A model generated the notes under the pieces. The model did no database searches. It was not told where the DNA came from and saw only the letters and a program-made list of their open reading frames with translations. DNA of 45,960 nt from NCBI GenBank assembly GCA_028290545.1, contig JAQGJP010000076.1, positions 1 to 45,960 of the forward strand, given 5' to 3'. The translations under genes and the position numbers were made by a program. The first letter of the stretch is position 1. The number at the start of each line of letters is the position of its first letter. The stretch is from Rhizobium sp. (GTDB lineage Bacteria > Pseudomonadota > Alphaproteobacteria > Rhizobiales > Rhizobiaceae). This document shows, piece by piece, positions 8,015-16,565 of the stretch.

Positions 8015-9099
8015 TGGCGGCGATCGATCAGTTCATCAGCCGCGCCGATGCCAGCGGCCGGCCGCATCGTCCGTCGGTGCTGACCGGCCCGGCCAATATT
8101 CCCTGGGTCTATTGGGTGCTGGGCTTCATCCTGTTGCTGATGCCGGTGGTCGCCAGCGGCTTCGTGCTGTTCCAGATCTTCGGCTGGGCGTTCATCCTCG
8201 GCATGATCGGGCTCAGCCTGATGTTCCTCGGCGGCTATGGCGGCATGGTCAGCCTGGCGCAGATGTCGGTCGCCGGCATGTCGGCCTATATGGTGGCGGT
8301 GTTCGGCACCAGCGGCGTCATCCAGATCAGCCTCGGCTGGCCATGGTGGCTGGTCGTACCGGTGGCGATCCTGATCGCCGTGCTCTACGGCACGCTGATC
8401 GGCGCGCTCGCGGTTCGAACCGAAGGCATCTACACGATCATGATCACACTGGCGATCGCCACCGCCTTCTTCTACTTTGCCCGCCAGAACTACGGCATCT
8501 TCAACGGCTTCAACGGCTTCAACCAGGTCCTGCCGCCGGAACTGTTCGGGGTCGATTGGCGCAAGCCCATTCCGCTCTACTATATGACGCTGTTTTTCGC
8601 GGTGATCGCCTATTTCCTGGTGGTCTATATCGCCCGCACGCCGTTCGGGCTAGCGCTGCAGGGCGTGCGGGACAATCCGCGCCGGATGGCGGCGCTCGGC
8701 TACAATGTCACGGCCCACCGGATCGCCGCTTACGCCCTGGCAAGCTTTATCGCGGCTGTCGCCGGCATCCTGCTTGTCTGGCTGAATGCCCAGGTTTCGC
8801 CCGGTTCGGTCGCCGTGGGTCCGGCAATCGATATATTGGTGATCGCCGTGATCGGCGGTATCCGCCACCCGATCGGGCCATTCATCGGCGCGCTGATCTT
8901 CGTGGTCATGCGGACCTTCGCTCTCGACATCCTGGTGTCGGTCGGCATTCCCGGGGAGCGGTTCAACCTGCTGGTCGGGCTGGTGTTCCTGGCCATCGTC
9001 TTCTGGTCGCCAGACGGCATTCTCGGGCTCTGGCCGAGGGTCCGCGACTGGTTCCGCAATTCATCGTCACTGACCGGCGAACGGGGAGGCAGGCTCTGA
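8014..9099 (+). CDS. ABC transporter permease, LivM-like
   Basis: A 361-residue inner-membrane permease that pairs with the LivH-like protein. After about 40 cytoplasmic residues come eight or more hydrophobic segments. They include the family stretches LSLMFLGGYGGMVSLAQMSVAGM and ALAVRTEGIYTIMITLAIATAFF, and the coupling region GLALQGVRDNPRRMAALGYNV. Start and stop overlap both neighbours by TGATG, so it is translated together with the permease before it and the ATPase after it. The C-terminus (SPDGILGLWPRVRDWF) also fits the LivM family. Confidence 0.92.
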   Translation: MAAIDQFISRADASGRPHRPSVLTGPANIPWVYWVLGFILLLMPVVASGFVLFQIFGWAFILGMIGLSLMFLGGYGGMVSLAQMSVAGMSAYMVAVFGTSGVIQISLGWPWWLVVPVAILIAVLYGTLIGALAVRTEGIYTIMITLAIATAFFYFARQNYGIFNGFNGFNQVLPPELFGVDWRKPIPLYYMTLFFAVIAYFLVVYIARTPFGLALQGVRDNPRRMAALGYNVTAHRIAAYALASFIAAVAGILLVWLNAQVSPGSVAVGPAIDILVIAVIGGIRHPIGPFIGALIFVVMRTFALDILVSVGIPGERFNLLVGLVFLAIVFWSPDGILGLWPRVRDWFRNSSSLTGERGGRL

Positions 9100-9905
9100 T
9101 GGCAGCCGTTGCCGAGAGAGCCAGCATTGCGCAGCGGTTGTCGGCCGCCGGCACGGCGAACGCGCTGGAGCTGCGCGGCGTCACCCGCATGTTCGGTGCG
9201 CTGGCGGCACTCAGCGACGTGTCGCTGACGGTCATGCCCGGCGAACGTCGTGCCGTGCTCGGTTCCAACGGCGCCGGCAAGACGACGCTGTTCAACTGCA
9301 TCACCGGCGATTTCCTGCCGACCTCGGGCACCATCCGGCTGTTCGGCGAGGATGTCAGCACGTTCCCCGCCTATGAACGCATTCGCCGGGGTCTGCGCCG
9401 CACCTATCAGATCTCGCTGCTGTTTGCGGGGCTCAGCGTCATCGACAATATCTATCTCGCCTGCGCGGGCGTGTCGCGCGGCCGCTTCTCGATGATCCGC
9501 CCACGCCGCAACGATGCGCTGGTGCAATCCTCCGAGCAACTGGCGCAGGCCGTGCACCTGTTCGATGTCCGTGATACCAAGGTTGCCGAGCTCTCCTACG
9601 GCCAGCAGCGGCAGCTGGAAATCGCGCTGGCGCTGGCCGGCGCCCCGCGTTTCGTGCTGTTCGATGAGCCCGCCGCCGGCCTGTCGCCGACCGAGCGGAG
9701 CGAGTTGGTCGAGATCCTCACCAGCCTGCCGGGACATATCGGCTATATCATCATCGAGCATGACATGGATGTGGCGCTGCGGGTCTCCGAAAGCGTGACG
9801 ATGATGCACAATGGCCGGATCTTCAAGGAAGGCCTGCCATCGGAAATCGAAAGCGATCCGGACGTGCAGGAACTCTATCTCGGCGGAGGGCTTGGCCATG
9901 GCTGA
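9099..9905 (+). CDS. ABC transporter ATP-binding protein, LivG-like
   Basis: A 268-residue ATPase of the branched-chain amino acid importer class. The Walker A motif GSNGAGKT is at residues 55-62. The signature LSYGQQRQLEIALAL replaces the canonical LSGGQ by LSYGQ, which is usual in LivG. Walker B is FVLFDEPAAGLSPTE, followed by the H-loop IIEHDMDVAL. An extra 20 residues precede the domain (MAAVAERASIAQRLSAAG). The ATG overlaps the permease stop as TGATG, and the 3' end overlaps the next ATPase gene by 8 nt. It powers import together with the fused ATPase downstream. Confidence 0.92.
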   Translation: MAAVAERASIAQRLSAAGTANALELRGVTRMFGALAALSDVSLTVMPGERRAVLGSNGAGKTTLFNCITGDFLPTSGTIRLFGEDVSTFPAYERIRRGLRRTYQISLLFAGLSVIDNIYLACAGVSRGRFSMIRPRRNDALVQSSEQLAQAVHLFDVRDTKVAELSYGQQRQLEIALALAGAPRFVLFDEPAAGLSPTERSELVEILTSLPGHIGYIIIEHDMDVALRVSESVTMMHNGRIFKEGLPSEIESDPDVQELYLGGGLGHG

Positions 9906-12090
9906 GCGTTCGTCCACCGCGCCCGTGCTGGAGATCAAGGGGCTGAATGTTTATTATGGCGCCTCGCATGCGTTGCAGGGTGTGGACCTGACGCTGCCGC
10001 ATGGCGTGCTCTCGGTGGTCGGCCGCAACGGCATGGGCAAGACGACGCTCTGCAAATCGATCATGGGTCTGGTGCCATCATCGAGTGGCTCGATCCGCTT
10101 TGCCGGGCAGGAATTGCGCGGGCTGGCTCCCGCCGATGTTGCCCGGCTCGGCATCGGCTATGTGCCGCAGGGAAGGCGGCTGTGGCGGTCGCTGACGGTG
10201 GACGAACATCTCAGGCTTTCGGCCGGCAACAAGGGTCCCTGGTCGATCGACCGCATCTATTCGACATTCCCACGGCTCGGCGAGCGCAAGAACAATGGCG
10301 GCGGCCAGCTTTCCGGCGGCGAGCAGCAGATGCTGGCGATTTCGCGCGCGCTGCTGCTCAATCCGCGCCTGCTGGTGATGGACGAGCCGACCGAGGGTCT
10401 GGCGCCGGTGATCGTTTCCCAGGTTGCCGAGATGCTTGTGAAACTCGGCGAGGAGGGCGATGTCGATGTGCTGGTGATCGAGCAGAATATCGGCGTCGCC
10501 ACCAGGGTCGCCGACAAGGTGGCGATCATGGTCAACGGCCGCATCAATCGTATCACCGATGCGGGACAGCTGGCCGGCGACCGTGAATTGCAGCAGCGTC
10601 TGCTTGGGGTTGGGCGGCACGGCGAGGATGCGGCTGCGAAGGAGATGGCGGAAACGGCTTCGGTCGATCTGCCGTCAATGGCGGCCACTCTCACGAAGAT
10701 CTATCTCTCCAATCCAACGACGCCGACGCGGTGGTCAAAGCCGGTGCCGGTGCGGATACTGGAGCAATCGGCCCGTATCCAGTCGAGCGCCGCAACACGC
10801 TCGGGGGTCGATCACACCGAGCTTCGACCTCTGTCACCCGGTGGTGAGCCGATCGTGCTGGTGGCCGGTACGCTCGATACCAAGGGCGAGGAACTGCGCT
10901 TCATCCGCGATCTGCTGATGGCCGAGGGGGTCGCCGTTCGGCTCGCCGATCTCTCGACCTCGGGCAAGCATTCGGGTGCCGATATTCCGGCCCATCAGAT
11001 CGCGGCGTTCCATCCGCGCGGCGCGAGCGGCGTGTTCAGCAATGATCGCGGACAATCGGTCGAGGGCATGACGATTGCCTTCGAGCGCTGGATAAAAAGC
11101 CGTGGCGAAGTGGCAGGCATCATCAGCGCCGCAGGCTCCGGCGGTACTGCGATGGTGACGCCGGCCATGCGCTCGCTGGCCGTCGGCGTTCCCAAGGTGA
11201 TGATTTCGACCATCGCCTCCAGCGATGTGCGGCGCTATGTCGGCGCTTCCGACATCATGATGCTGCATTCGGTCGCCGACATCGAGGGGCTGAACTCGAT
11301 CACCCGTTCGATCCTCGCCAATGGCGCGCAGGCGCTGGCCGGCATGGTCAAGGCGCGCCAGCAGCAGGCAAGACAGACGTCCATGGTCGAGGAAAAACCT
11401 GCTGTCGGGCTGACCATGTTCGGCGTCACCACGCCCTGCATCCAGCAGATCACGGCGCAGCTGAAGGACGAATACGATTGCCTGGTGTTCCACGCCACCG
11501 GCATTGGCGGCCAGTCGATGGAAAACCTGGTCGACGGCGGCCGGATCCCGGCTGTGATCGATATCACCACGACCGAAATCGCCGACATGATCGCCGGCGG
11601 GATTTTCCCTGCCACAGCGGACCGGTTCGGCGCGGTGATCCGCAAGCGCATCCCCTTTATCGGCTCGGTCGGCGCGCTCGACATGGTCAATTTCGCAGCG
11701 CCGGATACGGTGCCGGACAGATACCGCAACCGGCTGTTCTACCACCACAATCCGCAGATCACGCTGATGCGGACGACGCCGGCGGAAAACACCGAAATCG
11801 GCCGCTGGATCGGCGCGAAGCTCAACGAGATGGATGGGCCGGTGCGGTTCTTCCTTCCCGAGGGCGGCGTCTCGGCGCTCGACAGACCTGGCCAGCCCTT
11901 CCACGACAAGATGGCCGACGTGGCGCTGTTCCGGGCCATCGAGGAAACGGTGCGGCCGACCGCCAACCGGCAGGTCATCCGCCTGTCACAACACATCAAC
12001 GACCCAGCATTTTCCGACGAGATCGTCCGTGCCTTCGGCATGCTGACCGGCGGCGGGCGGCAGCGGCCGCCCAAGGTGAGACGGTCATGA
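9898..12090 (+). CDS. LivF-like ABC ATPase fused to a UPF0261 (Tm-1-like) domain
   Basis: A 730-residue two-part protein. Residues 1-240 are a complete LivF-type ATPase: Walker A GRNGMGKT at 42-49, GYVPQGRRLWRSLTV, signature LSGGEQ at 138-143, Walker B LLVMDEPTEGLAP at 158-170 and VIEQNIGVA. A linker of about 75 residues follows. From about 318 to the end is a full UPF0261/Tm-1-like domain. It opens with IVLVAGTLDTKGEELRFIRD, contains HATGIGGQSMENLVDGG and closes with LFYHHNPQITLMRTTPAEN and FFLPEGGVSALDRPGQPFHD. UPF0261 proteins bind nucleotide; the plant relative Tm-1 inhibits viral replication, and the bacterial role is unknown. A GGAGGG site precedes the ATG at 9898, which overlaps the LivG gene. 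Confidence 0.92.
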   Translation: MAERSSTAPVLEIKGLNVYYGASHALQGVDLTLPHGVLSVVGRNGMGKTTLCKSIMGLVPSSSGSIRFAGQELRGLAPADVARLGIGYVPQGRRLWRSLTVDEHLRLSAGNKGPWSIDRIYSTFPRLGERKNNGGGQLSGGEQQMLAISRALLLNPRLLVMDEPTEGLAPVIVSQVAEMLVKLGEEGDVDVLVIEQNIGVATRVADKVAIMVNGRINRITDAGQLAGDRELQQRLLGVGRHGEDAAAKEMAETASVDLPSMAATLTKIYLSNPTTPTRWSKPVPVRILEQSARIQSSAATRSGVDHTELRPLSPGGEPIVLVAGTLDTKGEELRFIRDLLMAEGVAVRLADLSTSGKHSGADIPAHQIAAFHPRGASGVFSNDRGQSVEGMTIAFERWIKSRGEVAGIISAAGSGGTAMVTPAMRSLAVGVPKVMISTIASSDVRRYVGASDIMMLHSVADIEGLNSITRSILANGAQALAGMVKARQQQARQTSMVEEKPAVGLTMFGVTTPCIQQITAQLKDEYDCLVFHATGIGGQSMENLVDGGRIPAVIDITTTEIADMIAGGIFPATADRFGAVIRKRIPFIGSVGALDMVNFAAPDTVPDRYRNRLFYHHNPQITLMRTTPAENTEIGRWIGAKLNEMDGPVRFFLPEGGVSALDRPGQPFHDKMADVALFRAIEETVRPTANRQVIRLSQHINDPAFSDEIVRAFGMLTGGGRQRPPKVRRS

Positions 12091-12175
12091 GAGTGAAATT
12101 CCAGACATTCCTAAAAATTTCGAGACGTTTGACGTTCGTCCGTACAGACGGAGAGCGCATCAGGGGAGGTAGACC

Positions 12176-14821
12176 ATGACTGGGCAAATGATTGGCCAGC
12201 TCATATTGTGGCTGATACTGGCGGTTATCGTCATCGCCATCATCTATGTGGTGATGAACTGGCTCTATCGCCGCTCGACCAAGGAAATCGCCTTTGTCAG
12301 AACCGGTTTTCTTGGCGAGAAGGTGGTGATCGACGGCGGCGCCTTTGTCTGGCCGATCGTCCACGACATCACGCCGGTCAATATGAACACACTGCCGCTC
12401 GAAATCGCCCGCAGCCGCGACAATGCGCTGATCACCAAGGACCGGCTGCGCGTCGATGTCGAGGCGGAGTTCTATGTCCGCGTCAGGCCGACGCGCGAGG
12501 CGGTGTCGATTGCCGCCTCCACCCTTGGCCGCCGGACGCTCGAGGCCGGTAATCTGCATGCGCTGCTGTCCGGCAAGTTCGAATCCGCGCTGCGCGCTGT
12601 TGCCGCCGAAATGCCGATGGACGAAATCCATGAGAAGCGCGCCGACTATGTGGCCCGGGTGCATTCGCTGGCGCAGGAGGGGCTTTCCAAGAACGGGCTC
12701 GAACTCGAATCCGTCGCCATCAAGGATATCGACCAGACCGAGCTGCAATATTTCAACCCGTCGAACCGCTTCGACGCCGAAGGTCTGACCTCGCTGATCC
12801 AGGTGATCGAGACCCGCCGCAAGCTCAGGAACGATATCGAGCAGGACGCGATGATCCAGATCCGCTCGCGCAATCTGGAGGCCGAGAAGCAGACTTTGGA
12901 AATCGAGCGGGCCAGCGAGGAAGCCCGCCTTGAGCAGGAACGCGATGTCGAATTCCGCCGCGCCGCCCAGCGCGCGCAGTTGACCCGCGAACGGGCCGAG
13001 CGCGACACCGAGGCCGAGAACGCCCAGATTTCGGCGCGCGAAACCATCGAGAAAAGCCGCATCGCCAACGAGCAATCGATCGCCGAGGCCCGCATCGCCG
13101 CCGAGCGCGAGATCCGCCAGCGCGAGATCGAGCGCCAGCGCAGCGTCGAGACCGCCGAGATCGGCCTGCGCGAGGAAATCGAAAAGGCCAGGAGCATGCA
13201 GGAGCGCATGGTCAACGAGGCCCGGATCGCCAATGAGGGAGAGACGCAGGCGCGCGAAATCGAGCGGACGCGGTCCATTCAGCAGGCGGAGATCGCCGCG
13301 CGCGAATCCACCGAGCACGCCCGCATCGAACAGGAGCGGACGATCGCCGAGGCCCGCATCCGCAAGGATCAGGAAAACAAATCGCAGGAAATCCTCAGCC
13401 AGCGGACGATCGAGGAAGCGGAAATCGCCGCCGCGCAGGCAACCCAGGTCGCCCGTATCGCGCAGGAAAACAAGATCGCCGGTGATCGGATCGCTTCCGA
13501 GCAGGATGTGCGCCAGCGCGAAATCCAGCGGACACAGGCCGTCAGCAGCGCCGAAATCCTTGCCACCGAGGCGGTCGAGACAGCCCGCATCGAACAGCAG
13601 GCGCGGCTGGACGCCGGCAGGATCACCGCCGATCAGGACACCCGCGGCCGCCAGATCGAGCGCGACCGGACGATCGAGGAGGCCGATATCAAGCGGCGCG
13701 AGACGATCGAGCGCGAACGTATCGCCACCGAGCTGGCGCTGGAAATGGACCGGATCGCATCGGCCCGCGAGCGCGAGGTCAGCGACATCTCCCGAAAGCG
13801 GCAGATCGAAGAGGCCGACGAGGCGCGGGTGATCGAGCTCGCGCCGCGCAAGGCCGAGCGTGCCGAGGCCGACGCCCGAGTCCGGCAGGCGGAGATTTCG
13901 GCCAAGCTTGATATAGAGACGGCGGAAATCGCCCGTGAAAAGGCTGTCGAAACGGTACAGCTCGAACGCCGCCGGGCTATCGAACAGCTGGAAATCGCCC
14001 GTATCCAGACTCTGCGTGAGGCCGAGATCGCGTCGCGTGAGGAGGTCGAGCGCGCCCGGATTTCCTCCGAGCGTGGATTGGACGAGGCGCGGATCACCCA
14101 GGAGCGCGACCGCCGCAAGCTGGAGGTCGAGCGCGAGCGCGAGGTCGAGAATGCGCTGATGGACAAGGCCATCGTGCTCTACAAGAAGTCGCTGGAGGAA
14201 TCGGCGGCCCGCGCCGGTGCCGATATCGCTCGCGCCAAGGCCGTGGAAGCCGAGGAGCAGGTGCGGACGACGCGCGAAACCGAGGAGGCCAAGCGCCGCC
14301 GCAGCGTCGATATCGTCATGGCCGAGAAGAATGCCCAGGAAAAGACCATCGCCGCGCAGGCCGAGAAGGTGCGCCGCGCGGTCGAGGCCGAAGCGCAGAA
14401 GCTGCTCAACGAGGCCGAGAACGTGCTGACCGACGAGGCGCGCTACTCGCTGTTCCGCCGCAAGCTGCTCGAACATGTCGAGGGCATTGTCGCGGCCTCC
14501 GTCAAGCCGCTGGAGAAGATCAACGACATCCGCATCATGCAGCTCGGCGGCATGGGCACTATGAGCGGCGACGGCGGCATGCGCAATCCGACCGACGAGG
14601 TGATCGAATCGGCGCTCCGCTACCGCGTGCAGGCACCGCTGATCGACAACCTGCTTGCCGATATCGGCATCGAAGGCGGCAGCCTCGCCAAGATGGGTGG
14701 GCTGATCCGCGAGGCATCGGACCTGCAGCGCATCGGCAAGGATGCCGGCGGCAAGGGCAATGGCGCAAAGCCTGCCGGGCCAACACCTTCCGGGCCTGCG
14801 ACGCCCGAAGGCAAGAAGTGA
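12176..14821 (+). CDS. Giant flotillin-like SPFH protein with 44-residue repeats
   Basis: An 881-residue membrane-anchored protein. One transmembrane helix (about residues 7-30) is followed by an SPFH/band-7 domain (about 35-210), with GEKVVIDGGAFVWPIVHDIT, DVEAEFYVRV and GLELESVAIKDIDQTELQYF. Residues 210-690 are a charged coiled coil. From 272 to 579 it is seven consecutive 44-residue units with no insertion or deletion, typified by REIERQRSVETAEI, then REEIEKAR, then NEARIANE. A less regular coil and a globular C-terminal part (about 740-881) ending in a Gly/Pro/Lys tail follow. Bacterial flotillins are about 420-670 residues, so this one is unusually long. GGGAGG precedes the ATG. The 85-nt gap behind the ABC genes holds no clear terminator. 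Confidence 0.88.
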   Translation: MTGQMIGQLILWLILAVIVIAIIYVVMNWLYRRSTKEIAFVRTGFLGEKVVIDGGAFVWPIVHDITPVNMNTLPLEIARSRDNALITKDRLRVDVEAEFYVRVRPTREAVSIAASTLGRRTLEAGNLHALLSGKFESALRAVAAEMPMDEIHEKRADYVARVHSLAQEGLSKNGLELESVAIKDIDQTELQYFNPSNRFDAEGLTSLIQVIETRRKLRNDIEQDAMIQIRSRNLEAEKQTLEIERASEEARLEQERDVEFRRAAQRAQLTRERAERDTEAENAQISARETIEKSRIANEQSIAEARIAAEREIRQREIERQRSVETAEIGLREEIEKARSMQERMVNEARIANEGETQAREIERTRSIQQAEIAARESTEHARIEQERTIAEARIRKDQENKSQEILSQRTIEEAEIAAAQATQVARIAQENKIAGDRIASEQDVRQREIQRTQAVSSAEILATEAVETARIEQQARLDAGRITADQDTRGRQIERDRTIEEADIKRRETIERERIATELALEMDRIASAREREVSDISRKRQIEEADEARVIELAPRKAERAEADARVRQAEISAKLDIETAEIAREKAVETVQLERRRAIEQLEIARIQTLREAEIASREEVERARISSERGLDEARITQERDRRKLEVEREREVENALMDKAIVLYKKSLEESAARAGADIARAKAVEAEEQVRTTRETEEAKRRRSVDIVMAEKNAQEKTIAAQAEKVRRAVEAEAQKLLNEAENVLTDEARYSLFRRKLLEHVEGIVAASVKPLEKINDIRIMQLGGMGTMSGDGGMRNPTDEVIESALRYRVQAPLIDNLLADIGIEGGSLAKMGGLIREASDLQRIGKDAGGKGNGAKPAGPTPSGPATPEGKK
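12989..13912 (+). repeat. Seven in-frame 132-bp coding repeats (44 residues each) in the flotillin gene
   Basis: Units start at residues 272, 316, 360, 404, 448, 492 and 536 of the protein. Each keeps the pattern (R/Q)EI-R-R-(I/V)E-AEI, eight to ten residues, then ARI-E, then ARI. The repeats are diverged at DNA level, so this is an old protein repeat, not a recent duplication. Forty-four is four times eleven, which fits a hendecad (11-residue) coiled-coil phase. Confidence 0.75.
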
Positions 14822-14832
14822 GGTAGGCGAAT

Positions 14833-15273
14833 ATGGCGCGTGTGTTCATTTCCAGCGTAATCGATGCCCCGGCCACCAAGGTCTGGGAGCGGGTGCGCGA
14901 CTTCAACGGCATGCCCAAGTGGCATCCGCGCATTCGTGACAGCCGCATCGAAAACGGCGAGCCGTCCGACAGGATTGGCTGCGTCAGGGATTTCCACCTA
15001 CAGAACGGCGACCGCATCCGCGAGAAGCTGCTGGGCCTGTCCGATTACGACCTGTTCTTCACCTATGCGATCCTCGAAAGTCCGATGCCGTTGACCAACT
15101 ATCTCGCGACCATGCGACTGACGCCGATCACCGACGGCGACCGGACATTTGCGGAATGGACGGCGGATTTCGACTGCGAGCCGGAAATGGCCGAAGATCT
15201 CGTCGGCAGCATCGGCACCAACGTATTCCAGGGCGGATTCGATGCCTTGAAGCGCTATTTTTCCGGGCGGTGA
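14833..15273 (+). CDS. SRPBCC (START/Bet v1-like) family protein, copy 1
   Basis: A 146-residue protein of the polyketide cyclase/SRPBCC fold, which has a large hydrophobic ligand pocket. It opens with MARVFISSVIDAPATKVWERVRDF and NGMPKWHPRI, the family's first strand and helix. The middle has IGCVRDFHLQNGDRIREKLL and the end DLVGSIGTNVFQGGFDALKRYF. A GAGGTAG ribosome site lies upstream and the gene follows the flotillin stop by 11 nt. CoxG, an SRPBCC protein that anchors CO dehydrogenase at the membrane, is a plausible functional parallel because a Mo hydroxylase and CoxD/CoxE-like genes follow. This is inference; ligand binding or cyclase activity is also possible. Confidence 0.88.
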   Translation: MARVFISSVIDAPATKVWERVRDFNGMPKWHPRIRDSRIENGEPSDRIGCVRDFHLQNGDRIREKLLGLSDYDLFFTYAILESPMPLTNYLATMRLTPITDGDRTFAEWTADFDCEPEMAEDLVGSIGTNVFQGGFDALKRYFSGR

Positions 15274-15275
15274 CG

Positions 15276-15734
15276 ATGGTCAGGATCGTCAAGAGCACCG
15301 TCATGGAGGCGCCGGTCGAGGCGGTCTGGGACGTGCTTCGCGATTTCAACGGCCATGACCGCTGGCATCCGGCGGTGGCCGACAGCCTGATCGAGCGCGG
15401 ACAGCCGGTCGATCGCGTCGGCTGCGTCAGGCGCTTTCATCTCGCCGACGGTTCGGAACTGCGCGAGCAACTGCTGGCGCTGTCCGATGCCGACATGACC
15501 TTCAGCTACTGCCTGCTCGATACGCCGGTGCCGCTGCTCAACTATGTCGCGCATGTGCGGTTGATCCCGGTCACCGATACCGACCAGACGTTCTGGCAAT
15601 GGGAGTCGCGCTTCGATACGCCGGCGGGGCAGGAAGTGGCGCTGGCGAAAATGGTCGGCGAGGGAATTTACGAAGGCGGCTTTGCTGCCGTCCGCCAGCA
15701 TATGGGCCTGGCTGGCGCGGAAGCGGGCGCATGA
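15276..15734 (+). CDS. SRPBCC (START/Bet v1-like) family protein, copy 2
   Basis: A 152-residue paralogue of the preceding gene, two nucleotides after its stop. The parallels are direct: APVEAVWDVLRDFNGHDRWHP against APATKVWERVRDFNGMPKWHP, and VDRVGCVRRFHLADGSELREQLL against SDRIGCVRDFHLQNGDRIREKLL. This points to an old tandem duplication, and the pair may work as a heterodimer. The ATG at 15276 aligns with copy 1's start; longer in-frame openings overlap copy 1 and are not plausible. Its stop is followed at once by the ribosome site of the FAD subunit gene (ATGAGGAG). Confidence 0.88.
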   Translation: MVRIVKSTVMEAPVEAVWDVLRDFNGHDRWHPAVADSLIERGQPVDRVGCVRRFHLADGSELREQLLALSDADMTFSYCLLDTPVPLLNYVAHVRLIPVTDTDQTFWQWESRFDTPAGQEVALAKMVGEGIYEGGFAAVRQHMGLAGAEAGA

Positions 15735-15744
15735 GGAGAATGAC

Positions 15745-16557
15745 ATGCCAGTGACGGTCAGAAATTTTGCCGAGGCCGGGGAGGCGGAGCGGGCGCTCGC
15801 CGCCAGCCGCACGGCCCGCTTTTTCGGCGGCGGTACGCTGATCATGCGGGCGGTGAATGCCGGGGACCAATCCTTCGATACCATCGTCCGCACCACCGAT
15901 CCGCGCCTCAGGCAGATGGAGATGCGTGGCGACATGCTGGTGATCGGCGCCGGCGTGACGATGGCTGAGATCATCGCCAATCGCGACACGGCCTTTCTCG
16001 CGCCGGTTGCCCGCGTCATCGGCGGGCCGGCGATCCGCTCGATGGCGACGGTCGGCGGCAATCTGTTTGCAGCATCACCCTATGGTGACTTTGCCGCAGC
16101 GCTGCTGGCACTGGACGCCAGGCTCGTGCCCGCCAACGGCCAGCCGATCTCGATTGGTGATTTCCTCAATAGCCGGGAGCGCGAGCAGGGTCGTATCATT
16201 CTTTCCGTTCAGGTCCCGCGTCCGCGCGAAGCGCGCGCATTCCGTTTCCTGAAGGTCAGCCGGGTAAAACCCAAGGGCATTTCGCTGATGTCGATCGCCG
16301 CGCACCTGCCGACCCAGGGTGGGCGCGTGACTAGTGCGCGCATTGCCTATGGCGCCATGGGCGAGAGACCGCTACGGGCGCTCGCTGTCGAACAGGCGCT
16401 GGAGGGTCGCTCGCTGGACGAAGCCGGCATTGCCCAGGCGCTGGCCGTGGCGACCGACGGCATCACGCCGCCCACCGACGCGCTGGCGTCCGAATGGTAT
16501 CGCCGCTCGGTCGCCCCGGTGCATTTGAAGCGTCTGCTTCTCGATCATAGAAAGTGA
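15745..16557 (+). CDS. Molybdenum hydroxylase FAD-binding subunit (CoxM/NdhF-like)
   Basis: A 270-residue FAD subunit of a xanthine dehydrogenase/CO dehydrogenase-family enzyme, which passes electrons from the iron-sulfur subunit to an acceptor. FAD-binding motifs are FFGGGTLIMRA near residues 27-37 and ATVGGNLFAASPYGDFAAALLALDA near 100-125. The C-terminal CO_deh_flav_C part has YGAMGERPLRALAVEQALEG. AGGAGA precedes the ATG at 15745; longer openings overlap the SRPBCC gene. It is somewhat shorter than typical CoxM (about 285 residues). The order FAD, FeS, Mo matches coxMSL. Confidence 0.92.
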   Translation: MPVTVRNFAEAGEAERALAASRTARFFGGGTLIMRAVNAGDQSFDTIVRTTDPRLRQMEMRGDMLVIGAGVTMAEIIANRDTAFLAPVARVIGGPAIRSMATVGGNLFAASPYGDFAAALLALDARLVPANGQPISIGDFLNSREREQGRIILSVQVPRPREARAFRFLKVSRVKPKGISLMSIAAHLPTQGGRVTSARIAYGAMGERPLRALAVEQALEGRSLDEAGIAQALAVATDGITPPTDALASEWYRRSVAPVHLKRLLLDHRK

Positions 16558-16565
16558 GCCCTGTG

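Noticed and set aside
8112..9905. 597-codon plus-strand frame spanning the LivM gene and the LivG gene
   Set aside because: The first 330 codons are an out-of-frame reading of the LivM gene; only the part from 9099 is the real ATPase.
11996..14476. 826-codon open frame on the minus strand
   Set aside because: It is antisense to the flotillin-like gene. The regular Glu/Arg/Ala/Ile codons of the coiled coil leave the reverse frame free of stops; the product is a Leu/Gly/Asp-rich string with no domain logic.
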